DNA from: Spirirestis rafaelensis WJT71-NPBG6
GTDB taxonomy: Bacteria > Cyanobacteriota > Cyanobacteriia > Cyanobacteriales > Nostocaceae
NCBI GenBank assembly: GCA_019359015.1
Contig: JAHHID010000032.1
Span: 1-64,000 of the forward strand
Direction of reading: 5' to 3'
Length of the DNA: 64,000 bases
The notes below the pieces were generated by a model. That model was not told where the DNA came from. It made no database searches and was given only the letters and a program-made list of their open reading frames with translations. Of the stretch, positions 35,651 to 44,918 are shown one piece after another (the stretch's first letter is position 1; each line of letters starts with the position of its first letter). Both the position numbers and the translations under genes were made by a program.

Positions 35651-37045
35651 ATGGAAGTGGACACTCAACACTATGACGACATTATTATCGGCGGCGGCAA
35701 AGCGGGTAAAACACTGGCACCAGCGTTAGTCGCTGACGGACGTAAAACCGCTCTGGTTGAACGCAGTTTAAATATGATTGGTGGCGGGTGCATTAATATT
35801 GCCTGCATTCCTACTAAAACTATGGTGGCGAGTGCCAATGTAGCAAACACAGTGCGAAACAGTGCCGCTTATGGGGTTAAAACCAACACACCCACTGTTA
35901 ATTTAGCAGAGGTGATCCAACGAAAACGATCGGTTGTGCAAGGGATGCGTGAAATGAACTTGCACAATTTAGAAACTGCTTTGGGTCACGAACTGATCAT
36001 TGGTACAGCCCGCTTTGTTGCCCCCAAAACGATCGCAGTAACGACGACTGAGGGGAACAATCGCTTACTTACCGCCGAACGCTTATTTATTAATACAGGC
36101 ACACGACCGTTAATTCCATCTGTACCCGGACTCACTGAAGTTGAGTTTTTAACAAGTGAGTCGATTATGGAGCTAGAATATTTGCCTGAACACTTGATCG
36201 TTCTCGGTAGTGGCTATATTGGTTTAGAGTTTGCTCAGATGTTTCGGCGCTTTGGCTCTAGCGTTACTGTCATTGGGCAAAGTGAGCAAATCCTGTCACA
36301 GGAAGATCCAGATATAGCGATCGCAGTTCAAACATTACTGGAACAAGATGGTATTGAATTCTTGCTGAAAGCGAAGGTGTTGAGGGTTGATCGCACTGGT
36401 AATGAAACCATCCTTCAAATCCAAGTTGGCGATCGCTCCCTCACCCTCCAAGGGTCGCATTTGCTCGTCGCCGTTGGTCGTGCGCCCAATATCGATAGCT
36501 TAAATTTAGCTGCTGCTGGTGTGGCAACCGATACACGCGGATTTATTCAAGTCAATGATCGCTTAGAGACGAACATTCCGGGGATTTGGGCGTTAGGCGA
36601 TATTAACGGCGGCCCGCAATACACCCATATATCGCTCGACGATTATCGCATTATCAAAGCTAATTTAATTGATGGGGGCGATCGGAGTACAGGCGATCGC
36701 CTGGTTCCATCATGTCTGTTCATCGATCCAGAACTGGCTCATGTGGGTTTGACTGAAAATGAAGCACAGCAACAAGGATATACAATCCGCGTGGCGAAGG
36801 TAGATGCGTCAGCCGTTCCTAGAGCAAGAACGCTCGGTCAAACCGATGGACTGCTAAAGGCGATCGTGGATGCAGATACAGGTCGTATTCTAGGGTGTTC
36901 CTTGTTGTGTCATGAAGCAGGTGAAGTGATTTCAACGGTGCAGATGGTGATGCAAGCTCAGATGCCCTACACCGTTCTGCGCGATGGGATTTTGACTCAT
37001 CCCACGATGACCGAAGGGTTAAATATATTGTTTTCCAAGTTGTAA
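35651..37045 (+). CDS. Pyridine nucleotide-disulfide oxidoreductase (mercuric reductase-like)
   Basis: 464 residues. FAD motif DIIIGGGKAGKTLAPAL, redox-active disulfide GGGCINIACIPTK (Cys-x4-Cys), NAD motif LIVLGSGYIGLEFAQMFRRFG, second FAD site TNIPGIWALGDINGG and the C-terminal LTHPTMTEGLN with the His-Glu pair. It lacks the N-terminal heavy-metal domain and the C-terminal Cys pair of MerA, so mercury reduction is doubtful; an FAD-containing NADPH-dependent oxidoreductase is a safer name. Confidence 0.9.
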   Translation: MEVDTQHYDDIIIGGGKAGKTLAPALVADGRKTALVERSLNMIGGGCINIACIPTKTMVASANVANTVRNSAAYGVKTNTPTVNLAEVIQRKRSVVQGMREMNLHNLETALGHELIIGTARFVAPKTIAVTTTEGNNRLLTAERLFINTGTRPLIPSVPGLTEVEFLTSESIMELEYLPEHLIVLGSGYIGLEFAQMFRRFGSSVTVIGQSEQILSQEDPDIAIAVQTLLEQDGIEFLLKAKVLRVDRTGNETILQIQVGDRSLTLQGSHLLVAVGRAPNIDSLNLAAAGVATDTRGFIQVNDRLETNIPGIWALGDINGGPQYTHISLDDYRIIKANLIDGGDRSTGDRLVPSCLFIDPELAHVGLTENEAQQQGYTIRVAKVDASAVPRARTLGQTDGLLKAIVDADTGRILGCSLLCHEAGEVISTVQMVMQAQMPYTVLRDGILTHPTMTEGLNILFSKL

Positions 37046-37119
37046 AAAGACAGCAATTGCAGACCCAAGGACTTACCAAACAAACGACATTTCACTCTTG
37101 AAGGTCAAGTAGATATAGC

Positions 37120-38070
37120 ATGATTAGTAAAACATCTAAAGTCAGTATTATTGGTGCAGGTAATGTAGGTGCAAACGTTGCAAATGCTTTAGTTTTACTC
37201 GGTAGATGTGTAAGGGTTGTCCTTTTTGACCGAACCTTATCAAAAGCTGAAGGACAAGTATGGGACATTGAAGACAGCATTCCCTTACTTAAAGAGATGG
37301 AGATTATACCATCAAATCAGTATGAAGATTTAGCTGATTCAGATATCATTATTGTGACTGCTGGGGTGAAGCAAAAACAAGGACAGACCCGATTAGATAC
37401 ATTGAGCGACAATGCAGAGATCATCCGTTTGACGATCAAAGAATTGGATCGAGTTGCACCGAATTCAATCGTAATCATTGTTAGCAATCCAGTGGATGTA
37501 CTTACGCGGATTGCTCAAGCTACTTCCACCAGAGCAGAAAACCTAATTTTCGGTTCGGGAACCGTTCTCGATACTGCTAGACTGAGATATCAACTTGGAA
37601 AGCGACTGAATGTTGCAAAACAAGACGTTCATGCTTATGTGATTGGAGAGCATGGAGACAGTGAATTTGTCGTTTGGTCTAGTGCATTTATTGGGGGAAT
37701 TCTGTTAACTGAATTTCCCCTACCACAAGGAGCAACGCTAGAACAAATTCAGCAAGAGTACGCACAGTTAACTCGTAAACGAGGGTATAACATTTTTGAA
37801 CGCAAAGGAAATACAAGCTATGGTATATCAACAGTAGTTTGTCAGTTAGTTGATACCATCCTACGAGATGAAAAGCAAATATTTCCAGTATCGGCTAGAG
37901 CAGATTCTAACTATGGAGTTGGCAGTGAAGTTGTTCTTGGACTTCCATGTATCATTGGCTCAACAGGTATTGAGCGCCAACTGCTGTTATCAAGAAATGC
38001 TTATGAACAACGCTTATTAGAAGAATCAGCCAATAAACTCAATGAAGCCCATAATTCTTTGCATAATTAA
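37120..38070 (+). CDS. ldh: L-lactate dehydrogenase
   Basis: 316 residues. NAD site IIGAGNVGANVANAL, VTAGVKQKQGQTRLD (substrate loop), VSNPVDVLT, GSGTVLDTARLRYQLG and the catalytic His in IGEHGDSEFVVWS. GEHGDSE with VVW favours LDH over malate dehydrogenase. LDH interconverts pyruvate and lactate with NADH in the cytoplasm and is not universal in cyanobacteria, so a plasmid copy may add fermentative capacity. It follows the disulfide oxidoreductase by 74 bp. Confidence 0.9.
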   Translation: MISKTSKVSIIGAGNVGANVANALVLLGRCVRVVLFDRTLSKAEGQVWDIEDSIPLLKEMEIIPSNQYEDLADSDIIIVTAGVKQKQGQTRLDTLSDNAEIIRLTIKELDRVAPNSIVIIVSNPVDVLTRIAQATSTRAENLIFGSGTVLDTARLRYQLGKRLNVAKQDVHAYVIGEHGDSEFVVWSSAFIGGILLTEFPLPQGATLEQIQQEYAQLTRKRGYNIFERKGNTSYGISTVVCQLVDTILRDEKQIFPVSARADSNYGVGSEVVLGLPCIIGSTGIERQLLLSRNAYEQRLLEESANKLNEAHNSLHN

Positions 38071-38305
38071 AATCAAATTGTAACCCCTGACTACTCGACA
38101 TTACATCGAAACGGTTTTTAGTGAGATAACAAGTGATTTACCTAAATCGATTCATGCTTGTACTTTGCCAGGTTTTTTACTGGAACTTCAAGCATTTATT
38201 TTGGCATTTACTCTCCAAAAAGCATTTATTTAATCAGTTATTTTTAATACATTAAAATGATTTTATGCTCTGATCTTAGCTTGACCGAAACGAAAAGGGT
38301 ACAAG

Positions 38306-38405
38306 CCCCTAAATTTATTTATGGAGAAGCAAAAAAATGTATTTCAAGACGCACAGCGCAAGAAATACGAAGTCCATTTACAAGCCCCTAAATTTATTTA
38401 TGGGG
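38306..38405. repeat. CCCC-TAAATTTATTTAT-GGGG repeats, copies 2 and 3
   Basis: CCCCTAAATTTATTTATGGAG (38306-38326) and CCCCTAAATTTATTTATGGGG (38385-38405), each preceded by ACAAG, match the copy at 3457. The rest of the 620-bp convergent gap between ldh and tehA has TTTGAATTTTGAATT repeats and no gene that I can support. Confidence 0.6.
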
Positions 38406-38690
38406 ATCAAAAATGTTTGAATTTTGAATTTTGAATTCGGAGCGAAGCGACGTGACTCTAATTTCCGGTCGTCCATAACGCCACCGCTAGTTTTTCATGT
38501 GCATTTGTTTCAATCAATGGTCACGAAGTATTCAGAATTTTATAACCCGCAACTTGGGTTATCTAGTTGTGATCGGATTTCTACAGGAATATCAATTCGA
38601 GTTGAGTAAACGAACGATTTAGTGTCATTTTGCTTAGTTGTTGCAGCCATAAGTTCTACTCCCAATATGTTCTGGAAAAATGAATGATCA

Positions 38691-39668
38691 TTAGCTTAGT
38701 AATTTGCCCCGCAGCAAGAGCCGCACTGTCCCTAGAGCAATACTGCCGATCGCAATATTTGCGCTCATGAATAGCAATAGTGCCAATTCTTGCATCATTC
38801 CAGTCATGCCGCGTTCAACAAGGCGCAAGGATGCCAGCGACAGGGCGGCAATGCCGAGGGTGAATGCCCAATAGGAAGCTGTAAAGGGTTGTTGAAACAA
38901 CCACGGTAGCAGCCGTAGTAGAATCAGCGCTTGCAACACTCCATAGCCGAAGAGGAACTGGGCAAAGGCATCGGGCTGACCACTGGTGATACTCAAATAA
39001 GCAACACAGCCAACGACAGGGGGGGCAAGTTGAATGCCCAGCGTTGGACGTAGTGGTTTAGGCAACGCTTCTAACAAGTAGAGGCGCTGCATAATCATTG
39101 ACTCCAGTGCTAGCCACGAAAACAGCCCTCCTCCAAAAAACAACGGGGCCCACTCTCGATAACCGAGGGTACTAGCAACGATCGTACTGACAAAACTACC
39201 CGCGACTGTAGAGAGGTAGAGAATGGGTGTAATTATTTCTGGCTTACGTCCTCCCATCCATAGCTGACCGGAACGATACACGCCAAAGCTTAACTGACCA
39301 ATTGCACCGACAACAAATAATGTGATGGCGATCGCACGAGAGTAGGGTGCGATCGCCAGTGCCACAAACATCGTAGACACAGGCACTAATCCGATAAAGC
39401 AACACAAAACAGGATGCTCAAATTCAGCTAAGGCATCTGCTCTCGCCCACAGCCATTTGCCGACATAAAGCAGCAACAACACGAGCCAGATTGCAATTGT
39501 CAGCAGCATAATTGCTTCGCCAATCCAGGTAGGCAAGTGCCAAAGTTTAGCAGCTACTCGCCAGCAACTGCCTAATCCTGCTAAACCCAGAATCATGCCA
39601 AAAAAGGAAGCAGGAATGGTGACGCGATAATCTTTTAATAGGGTAGGCTTTGGACGTGATTTTCTCAT
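38691..39668 (-). CDS. tehA: TehA-like tellurite resistance / C4-dicarboxylate (SLAC1) channel
   Basis: 325 residues with about ten hydrophobic segments. The start VTIPASFFGMILGLAGLGSCWR and internal FEHPVLCCFIGLVPVSTMFVALAI match the TehA/SLAC1 fold, where a conserved Phe gates the pore. It is an inner-membrane anion channel or dicarboxylate exporter-like protein. It is the 3' gene of the minus-strand half of the cargo block, converging on the ldh side. Confidence 0.88.
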   Translation of the reverse strand: MRKSRPKPTLLKDYRVTIPASFFGMILGLAGLGSCWRVAAKLWHLPTWIGEAIMLLTIAIWLVLLLLYVGKWLWARADALAEFEHPVLCCFIGLVPVSTMFVALAIAPYSRAIAITLFVVGAIGQLSFGVYRSGQLWMGGRKPEIITPILYLSTVAGSFVSTIVASTLGYREWAPLFFGGGLFSWLALESMIMQRLYLLEALPKPLRPTLGIQLAPPVVGCVAYLSITSGQPDAFAQFLFGYGVLQALILLRLLPWLFQQPFTASYWAFTLGIAALSLASLRLVERGMTGMMQELALLLFMSANIAIGSIALGTVRLLLRGKLLS

Positions 39669-39848
39669 AATCTAGCTTTCCTGGCAGCAGTAGAGAAATG
39701 CAAGCGATGAAAAAAGTCAGGCATATTGGGGTGGGGAAGATTGCTTCAAGGTGAGGAGTCGGTTCGTAATAGAGACAACAAACCCAATTTTTAGGCTGTT
39801 TTGATCGATTTCGATTGCAAACTCATCAAAACAGTCTTGATAGACAAA

Positions 39849-40796
39849 TTAGGTCAGTGCAGGAGTGCGAATGGTCTCAGACTGTTCACTGTAAATATCC
39901 ATGATTGTGTTGAGCAATCGCAGTGCATCTGGCTTGGAACGCTGGAAAGAATTGCGTCCGATAATCGAACCAAATCCATGTCCGGCATGAATGGCACGAA
40001 CTTCATTGAGGAAAGCATCATCACTGTCGATCGGCCCACCCGAAAAAATGACAATCCGCCGTCCGTTAAAGGCACATTGCACGACATGATGCACTCGTTC
40101 AGATAATGTTGCGATCGGAATTTGCTCTTGCTCATACACCTTGCGGGCTGCATCCTGTTCAACGTGTTCGTTGGGCAGTTTCACTTTGATGATGTGAGCG
40201 CCCAATTGAGCCGCAATCTGAGCCGCATAGCCAATCACATCGATCGCTGTCTCACCCACTTTACTTAAACCCGATCCCCGCGCATAAGACCAAATCATCA
40301 CGACCAATCCATGCCGCTTTGCTACCTCGGCACAGGCTCGAATCTGCTGATACATCTCAAACCGATGGGCTGAACCTGGATAGATAGTGAAGCCGATCCC
40401 CACGCATCCTAACCTCAGCGCATCCTCCACGCTGCCAGTGAGTGCTTGCGTTGGGTCTGACTCAGCTAGTAACACATCGTGATCATTGGCTTTCAGAATT
40501 AGGGGAATTTCACCTGCAAATTCTCGCGCTCCCGCTTCCAAAAATCCTAACGGTGCGGCATAGGCATTGCATCCTGCTGCGATCGCTAACTCAAAATGAT
40601 AGCGAGGATCATAGGCTGGTGGATTGGGCGCAAAACTGCTAGCTGGCCCATGCTCAAAGCCTTGATCCACAGGCAGCATAACGACTTTGCCAGTTCCAGC
40701 TAGTTTGCCATGATTTAGCAACCGGGCTAAATTAGTCAACGTTCCGGGATTGTCACTGCCATACCAACTAAGAATTTCTTTTACTCGATGAGTCAT
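39849..40796 (-). CDS. fbaB: Class I fructose-bisphosphate aldolase (DhnA type)
   Basis: 315 residues with TAGGAG before the ATG. KVVMLPVDQGFEHGP, GCNAYAAPLGFLEAGA, VGIGFTIYPGSAHRFEMY, and HIIKVKLP with the Schiff-base Lys identify the archaeal/DhnA class I aldolase; GGRIVIFSGGPIDSDDAF-type and GFGSIIGRNSFQR end the barrel. It cleaves fructose-1,6-bisphosphate without a metal. It neighbours gnd and remnants of zwf and tal-pgi, so it belongs to a sugar-phosphate group. Confidence 0.92.
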   Translation of the reverse strand: MTHRVKEILSWYGSDNPGTLTNLARLLNHGKLAGTGKVVMLPVDQGFEHGPASSFAPNPPAYDPRYHFELAIAAGCNAYAAPLGFLEAGAREFAGEIPLILKANDHDVLLAESDPTQALTGSVEDALRLGCVGIGFTIYPGSAHRFEMYQQIRACAEVAKRHGLVVMIWSYARGSGLSKVGETAIDVIGYAAQIAAQLGAHIIKVKLPNEHVEQDAARKVYEQEQIPIATLSERVHHVVQCAFNGRRIVIFSGGPIDSDDAFLNEVRAIHAGHGFGSIIGRNSFQRSKPDALRLLNTIMDIYSEQSETIRTPALT

Positions 40797-40844
40797 TGTG
40801 TTTCTCCTAAAATTATTGTTTGGTAAAACTTCTTTCCTTTCCGC

Positions 40845-41088
40845 TTACGACATATCTTGCCAACAGCGTCGGCAAAACCAATGCACCTGATGGTGACGAA
40901 TGTGCCGCAGGAGTAAACTAGAACAGCATAGACAGACTGTTTCATTCATTGCAGCGTTAAAGCGTTGATCGAAGACGCTTTTTGGGGATGTCTGCGGCAT
41001 TGCTTCCTAAAATAAACTGTTCGACTGCATTGGCAAATTTTTCCTCTTCGTAGGATGTCGTCACGAACTGAGCTTGCTTTTGCACCAT
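40845..41088 (-). pseudogene. Frameshifted small zinc-ribbon protein gene
   Basis: A 43-codon frame from ATG 41088 ([20 protein letters not shown] ... GSNAADIPKKRL) is followed in another frame by KSVFDQRFNAAMNETVCLCC and then LLLRHIRHHQVHWFCRRCWQ, ending at 40845. Removing one A from the AAAAA run near 40984 joins them into an 80-residue protein with CxxC ... CxxC zinc-ligand pairs. The second part alone has an ATG (40949) for a 34-residue peptide, so a functional short form is possible. The zinc-ribbon pattern (LLRH ... WFC) is familiar from small cyanobacterial proteins. Confidence 0.55.
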
Positions 41089-41234
41089 AAATTACTGCGT
41101 TTCAAGTTATAAAGGGCAGGGATCAGCAGACGCTTGGTTAAATCTCCGGCAGCACCAAAGATGACGATCGCAAAAGGTTCAGCCGGATGAACCGAGCTTT
41201 CAACTTGAGACTGAGGTGCAGTGGCGCTCATCAT
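41061..41234 (-). pseudogene. zwf: Glucose-6-phosphate dehydrogenase N-terminal remnant
   Basis: 57 codons from ATG 41234, overlapping the gnd stop as [24 protein letters not shown] then [12 protein letters not shown] is the NADP-binding start of Zwf. After KRSNL the sequence no longer resembles Zwf and stops at 41061; it overlaps the beginning of the frameshifted zinc-ribbon gene. The catalytic domain is absent, so the gene was cut by a deletion. Confidence 0.88.
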
Positions 41235-42259
41235 GATTTTATCTCCGCCTGTTGTTCTACGTGTCCGCCAAACTGGAAACGCATGGCAGACAGTAGCTTA
41301 TCCGCAAAATCATTTTCGCCGCGTGAGCTAAACCGTTGATACAGGGCTGCGCTGAGTACAGGGACAGGAGTGCCTTCGTCAATGGCGGCTGCAATCGTCC
41401 AGCGTCCTTCGCCTGAATCAGACACGCGCCCCCCAAAGCCTGATAGGTCTGGTTGTTCCAGAAGGGCGATCGCAGTTAGATCCAGTAGCCAGGAGGCAAT
41501 TACACTGCCCCGTCGCCAAACTTCGGCAATATCAGGCAGATTAAAGTCATACTGATAGTGTTCAGGATTGCGGAGGGGGGTCGTTTCAGCATTAGCCACA
41601 CGGTTCTGCTTACCCACATTGGCGTGATGCAAGATATTCAATCCTTCTGCGTAGGCTGCCATCAAGCCATATTCGATGCCATTATGCACCATCTTGACAA
41701 AATGCCCCGCCCCATTCGATCCGCAGTGCAGATAGCCTTCTTCAGCTGTACCGCCCACCTTTTCCCGTCCAACAGTACGCGGAATATCACCCCGTCCGGG
41801 AGCTAATGATTTAAAAATGGGATCGAGATACTGAACCACCATCTGAGATCCACCAATCATCATGCAATAACCCCGCTCCAAACCCCACACTCCGCCGCTG
41901 GTTCCCACATCTAGGTAGTGAATGCCCTTTTGCATCAGATCATTTGCCCGTTGAATATCGTCAATGTAGTAAGAGTTGCCGCCATCAATTAAGATGTCGC
42001 CGGAATCCAGTTTTGCAGCCAGTTCCTTCACCATCTGCTCGGTTGGTTCTCCGGCTGGCACCATCAACCAAATCGCACGAGGTTTATTGAGCTTCTGGAC
42101 AAAATCATCCAAGCTGTAAGTGCCGATCGCCCCTTCTGATGCAAGTAGTTTCACTTTGTCAGGTGTGCGATTGAACACCACACATTCATGGTTATTTTGC
42201 AGCAGTCGCCGAACAATGTTCGCACCCATACGTCCTAGACCAATCACTCCCATCTGCAT
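41231..42259 (-). CDS. gnd: 6-phosphogluconate dehydrogenase, decarboxylating (YqeC/GndA short type)
   Basis: 342 residues with GGAG before the [20 protein letters not shown] (NAD(P) site), [37 protein letters not shown], and [12 protein letters not shown] with the catalytic Lys and Asn. The short length is that of the NAD-type GndA family rather than the 470-residue form. It oxidises 6-phosphogluconate to ribulose-5-phosphate and CO2. Flanked by remnants of tal-pgi and zwf, it is the only intact member of a former pentose phosphate operon. Confidence 0.92.
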   Translation of the reverse strand: MQMGVIGLGRMGANIVRRLLQNNHECVVFNRTPDKVKLLASEGAIGTYSLDDFVQKLNKPRAIWLMVPAGEPTEQMVKELAAKLDSGDILIDGGNSYYIDDIQRANDLMQKGIHYLDVGTSGGVWGLERGYCMMIGGSQMVVQYLDPIFKSLAPGRGDIPRTVGREKVGGTAEEGYLHCGSNGAGHFVKMVHNGIEYGLMAAYAEGLNILHHANVGKQNRVANAETTPLRNPEHYQYDFNLPDIAEVWRRGSVIASWLLDLTAIALLEQPDLSGFGGRVSDSGEGRWTIAAAIDEGTPVPVLSAALYQRFSSRGENDFADKLLSAMRFQFGGHVEQQAEIKS

Positions 42260-42385
42260 AATTTTTCTCCAATGTAATTCTCGTTTGCATAGAGTCGGTT
42301 CTGATTAGAGATAAGATTCTGGTTCATTAACAGAACAGCAATATTTCATCCTTCCTGCTCAAGTACATCACCTGTGCAAAAGGGC

Positions 42386-42708
42386 TTACAAAATTTGCTT
42401 GATCGCTTGCCTCAAAATGTTCAATCTAGCTTCAACATTTTTCTCCAGATGGAGTCGCAATGCCCGTTGATCGCGTTCTACCAAAACTTGAAAATCTCCC
42501 CGTGCTTGAGCTGCTTTCACAACCCCAGAGGCACAGGAATGTCTGTGGCATCATCACAGGTGATTTGGAAAAACACACCTCTGTTGGTTCCACCCTTATA
42601 AGCCTGTCCGGTGGAATGCAAAAAGCGTGGGTCAAAGCCGAGGCAGGTAGCGACTTTTTTAGCATCCCGAATGGTTTCTCGAATTGCTTGTAGTTGCGTT
42701 AAATTCAC
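42386..42708 (-). pseudogene. Transaldolase/glucose-6-phosphate isomerase C-terminal remnant
   Basis: First frame: NLTQLQAIRETIRDAKKVAT, CLGFDPRFLHSTGQAYKGGT, NRGVFFQITCDDATDIPVP. After a small deletion and frame change near 42530: VVKAAQARGDFQVLVERDQR and ALRLHLEKNVEARLNILRQA, ending at 42386. This is the C-terminal end of fused Tal-Pgi enzymes, with the catalytic His region of the isomerase, but a few conserved residues between VP and VVKAAQ are missing. It cannot be functional. Confidence 0.85.
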
Positions 42709-43243
42709 TTTTAGTGAAAAGGGAGGCGATGGGCTTAAGCCTCGCTAGAGGAGATCGCAACTCCGTTCGATGTACTGTTTTATCGATTGATTTCTCAAAT
42801 GTATATAATTGTGAGTGACCCGTTCTAGTTGGGGCTGAGATGACAAATCGACTCACCCCTTGCTCCCACTTTGCGGTTGCATCAACGGTGTAAGGACTAG
42901 CGGTGCCAAACTGGTTAAGGCTGCTGGGTGGAGGGGTGAAAATCAGATGAAACTTACTTCCGCGATGGTAACCGCTAATTTGAGCAAAGTTCTCACCATC
43001 ATTAGACTTCAAACTTCCGTACAGTTTGCCGGCAGGATCAATAAATACGAGTATCTGCCCCTGAGAACCGACAGTACGGAAGGTTCCCGTCCAACTGCCC
43101 CGGTAGGAAAGTACATAATATTGAGAGGGATTTGGTTGAGCTTGGCTGACTGGAAGCGCGAAGAGAGGCTGCGAGCGTAGCAGTCCAATCATGCCAATCG
43201 TTAAGATTCCAGCAACCAATCGTTTTGTTGTTCGTGTCTTCAT
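42659..43243 (-). CDS. Exported hypothetical protein with a foreign C-terminal tail
   Basis: 194 residues with a signal peptide (KRLVAGILTIGMIGLLRSQPLFALPVSQA). The mature part looks like a small beta-barrel: YRGSWTGTFRTVGSQGQILVFIDPAGKLYGSLKS with repeated hydrophobic strands. The last ~15 residues are read from the tal-pgi remnant in another frame, so the original stop was lost in the same rearrangement. AGAGAACC precedes the ATG. The function is unknown. Confidence 0.65.
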   Translation of the reverse strand: MKTRTTKRLVAGILTIGMIGLLRSQPLFALPVSQAQPNPSQYYVLSYRGSWTGTFRTVGSQGQILVFIDPAGKLYGSLKSNDGENFAQISGYHRGSKFHLIFTPPPSSLNQFGTASPYTVDATAKWEQGVSRFVISAPTRTGHSQLYTFEKSIDKTVHRTELRSPLARLKPIASLFTKSEFNATTSNSRNHSGC

Positions 43244-43416
43244 CAGTGGTTCTCTTTAAATAGATGATTGATCAACTGTCAATCTGTCAGATTCCCTGTA
43301 ACCATAGGGTTCTGAGATGATGATGGGAATCTCTTCAAAGTTTTCGCTTGGCGGCAGTGAGGAGGTTGTCCACTCTAATCCAGTGGCATACACAGCTGGA
43401 TGAGCGATCGCTCTCG

Positions 43417-44730
43417 TTATTCAACCGAAGAGAGAGGCTGTTTTGCGGTGGTTTCTGGCTTCATCTTGGGTCTGTGATAGCGATGGAAAGTTTCTTCCTT
43501 GAGCCATTCTGTGGTTGCCTTAAAGTCATGCAGTGGGGTGGGCAGCATTTCCAAATACGTTGCACTGCGAATTAAATCGCCAGGTTTGCCAGTTATCTGC
43601 ACTTTGTGAAACAAGTTTGCTACCCCATTTCCTAAACCCAATTTCATTAGCGTACCCCGAAGATTCACATGGGCTGGGCTAGGGGATGCTCCTTTAGCAA
43701 GGGCAATCAAATTGTGGGCAATGCTCGCACCTTGCTGATATGCCACCTGCGCTAGAGCCGGTAAGGGTTGTGGCTGCACGTCCGCGCAATCGCCTGCGGC
43801 AAACACTTCTGGAAAATCCAGCAGTTGCAGAGTTGAAGTGACAAGTGGTAGCCCATGCTTATCCAGGTGATCTGCGGGAATTTGGGACTTGAGATTTTGG
43901 ATGAGTGGGTTCACGGCAGTCCCGGCTGTCCAGATGGTGGTTTGAGTCAACAGCGTTTTTATCTCAGTACTGTTGGCAGGTTGATACTCCAGGTGGTCTT
44001 GAGCAACCGCTTTCACCCCTACGCCTAATATCAACTCAACAGGTACTGTTCGAGTTCTGAAAGCGTGGAGAGCCTCTTCCTGCAAACCCGCGTTGACATC
44101 GCCTGCGAGGATCGTCTTGCCATGATTGATTAAGACAATGCGAATCTGACGAATATCGCCGCCGAGTTGGGCGTACCAGTTGGGTAATAAATCTGCCAAG
44201 GTTGCCGCCATTTCTACCCCTGTCGGGCCTGCCCCAACGACAGCAAACGTGAGGAGCGATCGCCGTTGTGTTTCGTCATCCGTTTGGCTAGCACGTTGCA
44301 AGCATTCTCGTAACTGGCGTTCCAGAGCGATCGCATTCTCTTGTGTCCGAAATGCAAATGCGTTTTTTTGTGCGCCTTCTGTTCCTAAATAACCCTGAAT
44401 ACTGCCAACAGCTAAGACCAGATGATCATAGATATTATAATCTGAGCCAGAAGCTAACGTGAGACGTTTTTCTTGCAGGTTGAGTGCTATTACTTTGTCC
44501 TGTACAAAGTTGATATCACTGCCTTGCAACAACTCTTTATAAGTCGGACAAACGGCATCTTCTGACAATTCACCTGTCAATAGTTCATACAACATCGGCT
44601 TGAAGACAAACCGCTCTTGCGGATCAATCAAAATGATCGACCGCAGGTCTTGCTGATGACGCAGATGCAACGCTGTAAAAAGACCTACGAAGCCTGCTCC
44701 GACAATCACTGTAGGGCGAGAAGAATTCAT
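43417..44730 (-). CDS. ndh: Type II NADH dehydrogenase (NDH-2-like)
   Basis: 437 residues from ATG 44730 (MNSSRPTVIVGAGFVGLFTALHL); the frame extends 11 codons further. FAD motif GAGFVGL, NADH motif VVGAGPTGVEMAATLADLL, TQTTIWTAGTAVNPLI and VFAAGDCADVQPQPLPALAQVAYQQG are diagnostic. A C-terminal amphipathic part could bind the membrane. It passes electrons from NADH to quinone without proton pumping, which fits removal of excess reductant next to gnd and LDH. Confidence 0.9.
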   Translation of the reverse strand: MNSSRPTVIVGAGFVGLFTALHLRHQQDLRSIILIDPQERFVFKPMLYELLTGELSEDAVCPTYKELLQGSDINFVQDKVIALNLQEKRLTLASGSDYNIYDHLVLAVGSIQGYLGTEGAQKNAFAFRTQENAIALERQLRECLQRASQTDDETQRRSLLTFAVVGAGPTGVEMAATLADLLPNWYAQLGGDIRQIRIVLINHGKTILAGDVNAGLQEEALHAFRTRTVPVELILGVGVKAVAQDHLEYQPANSTEIKTLLTQTTIWTAGTAVNPLIQNLKSQIPADHLDKHGLPLVTSTLQLLDFPEVFAAGDCADVQPQPLPALAQVAYQQGASIAHNLIALAKGASPSPAHVNLRGTLMKLGLGNGVANLFHKVQITGKPGDLIRSATYLEMLPTPLHDFKATTEWLKEETFHRYHRPKMKPETTAKQPLSSVE

Positions 44731-44918
44731 TTTAGTAAATGGTGGATAAACAGCAGCGAGCAATCATGCACGAGTAGCATTGGAACCAAAATGTACGCTA
44801 ACGACTGATTCCTGTGATAAAGATAAAGCTCTGATCGTTCCAGAGCTTTAGAGACGGCATAATTAAGAGATTAGGTCAGAAATAAAATATGACATTACAG
44901 GGTGTGGCTGCTATTAAT

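Noticed and set aside
35651-37045. True mercuric reductase merA with a mercury operon
   Set aside because: It lacks the N-terminal metal domain and the C-terminal vicinal Cys pair, and no merR, merT or merP is present.
41088-41234. zwf as an active short gene
   Set aside because: Only the nucleotide-binding start remains; the catalytic domain of about 430 residues is absent.
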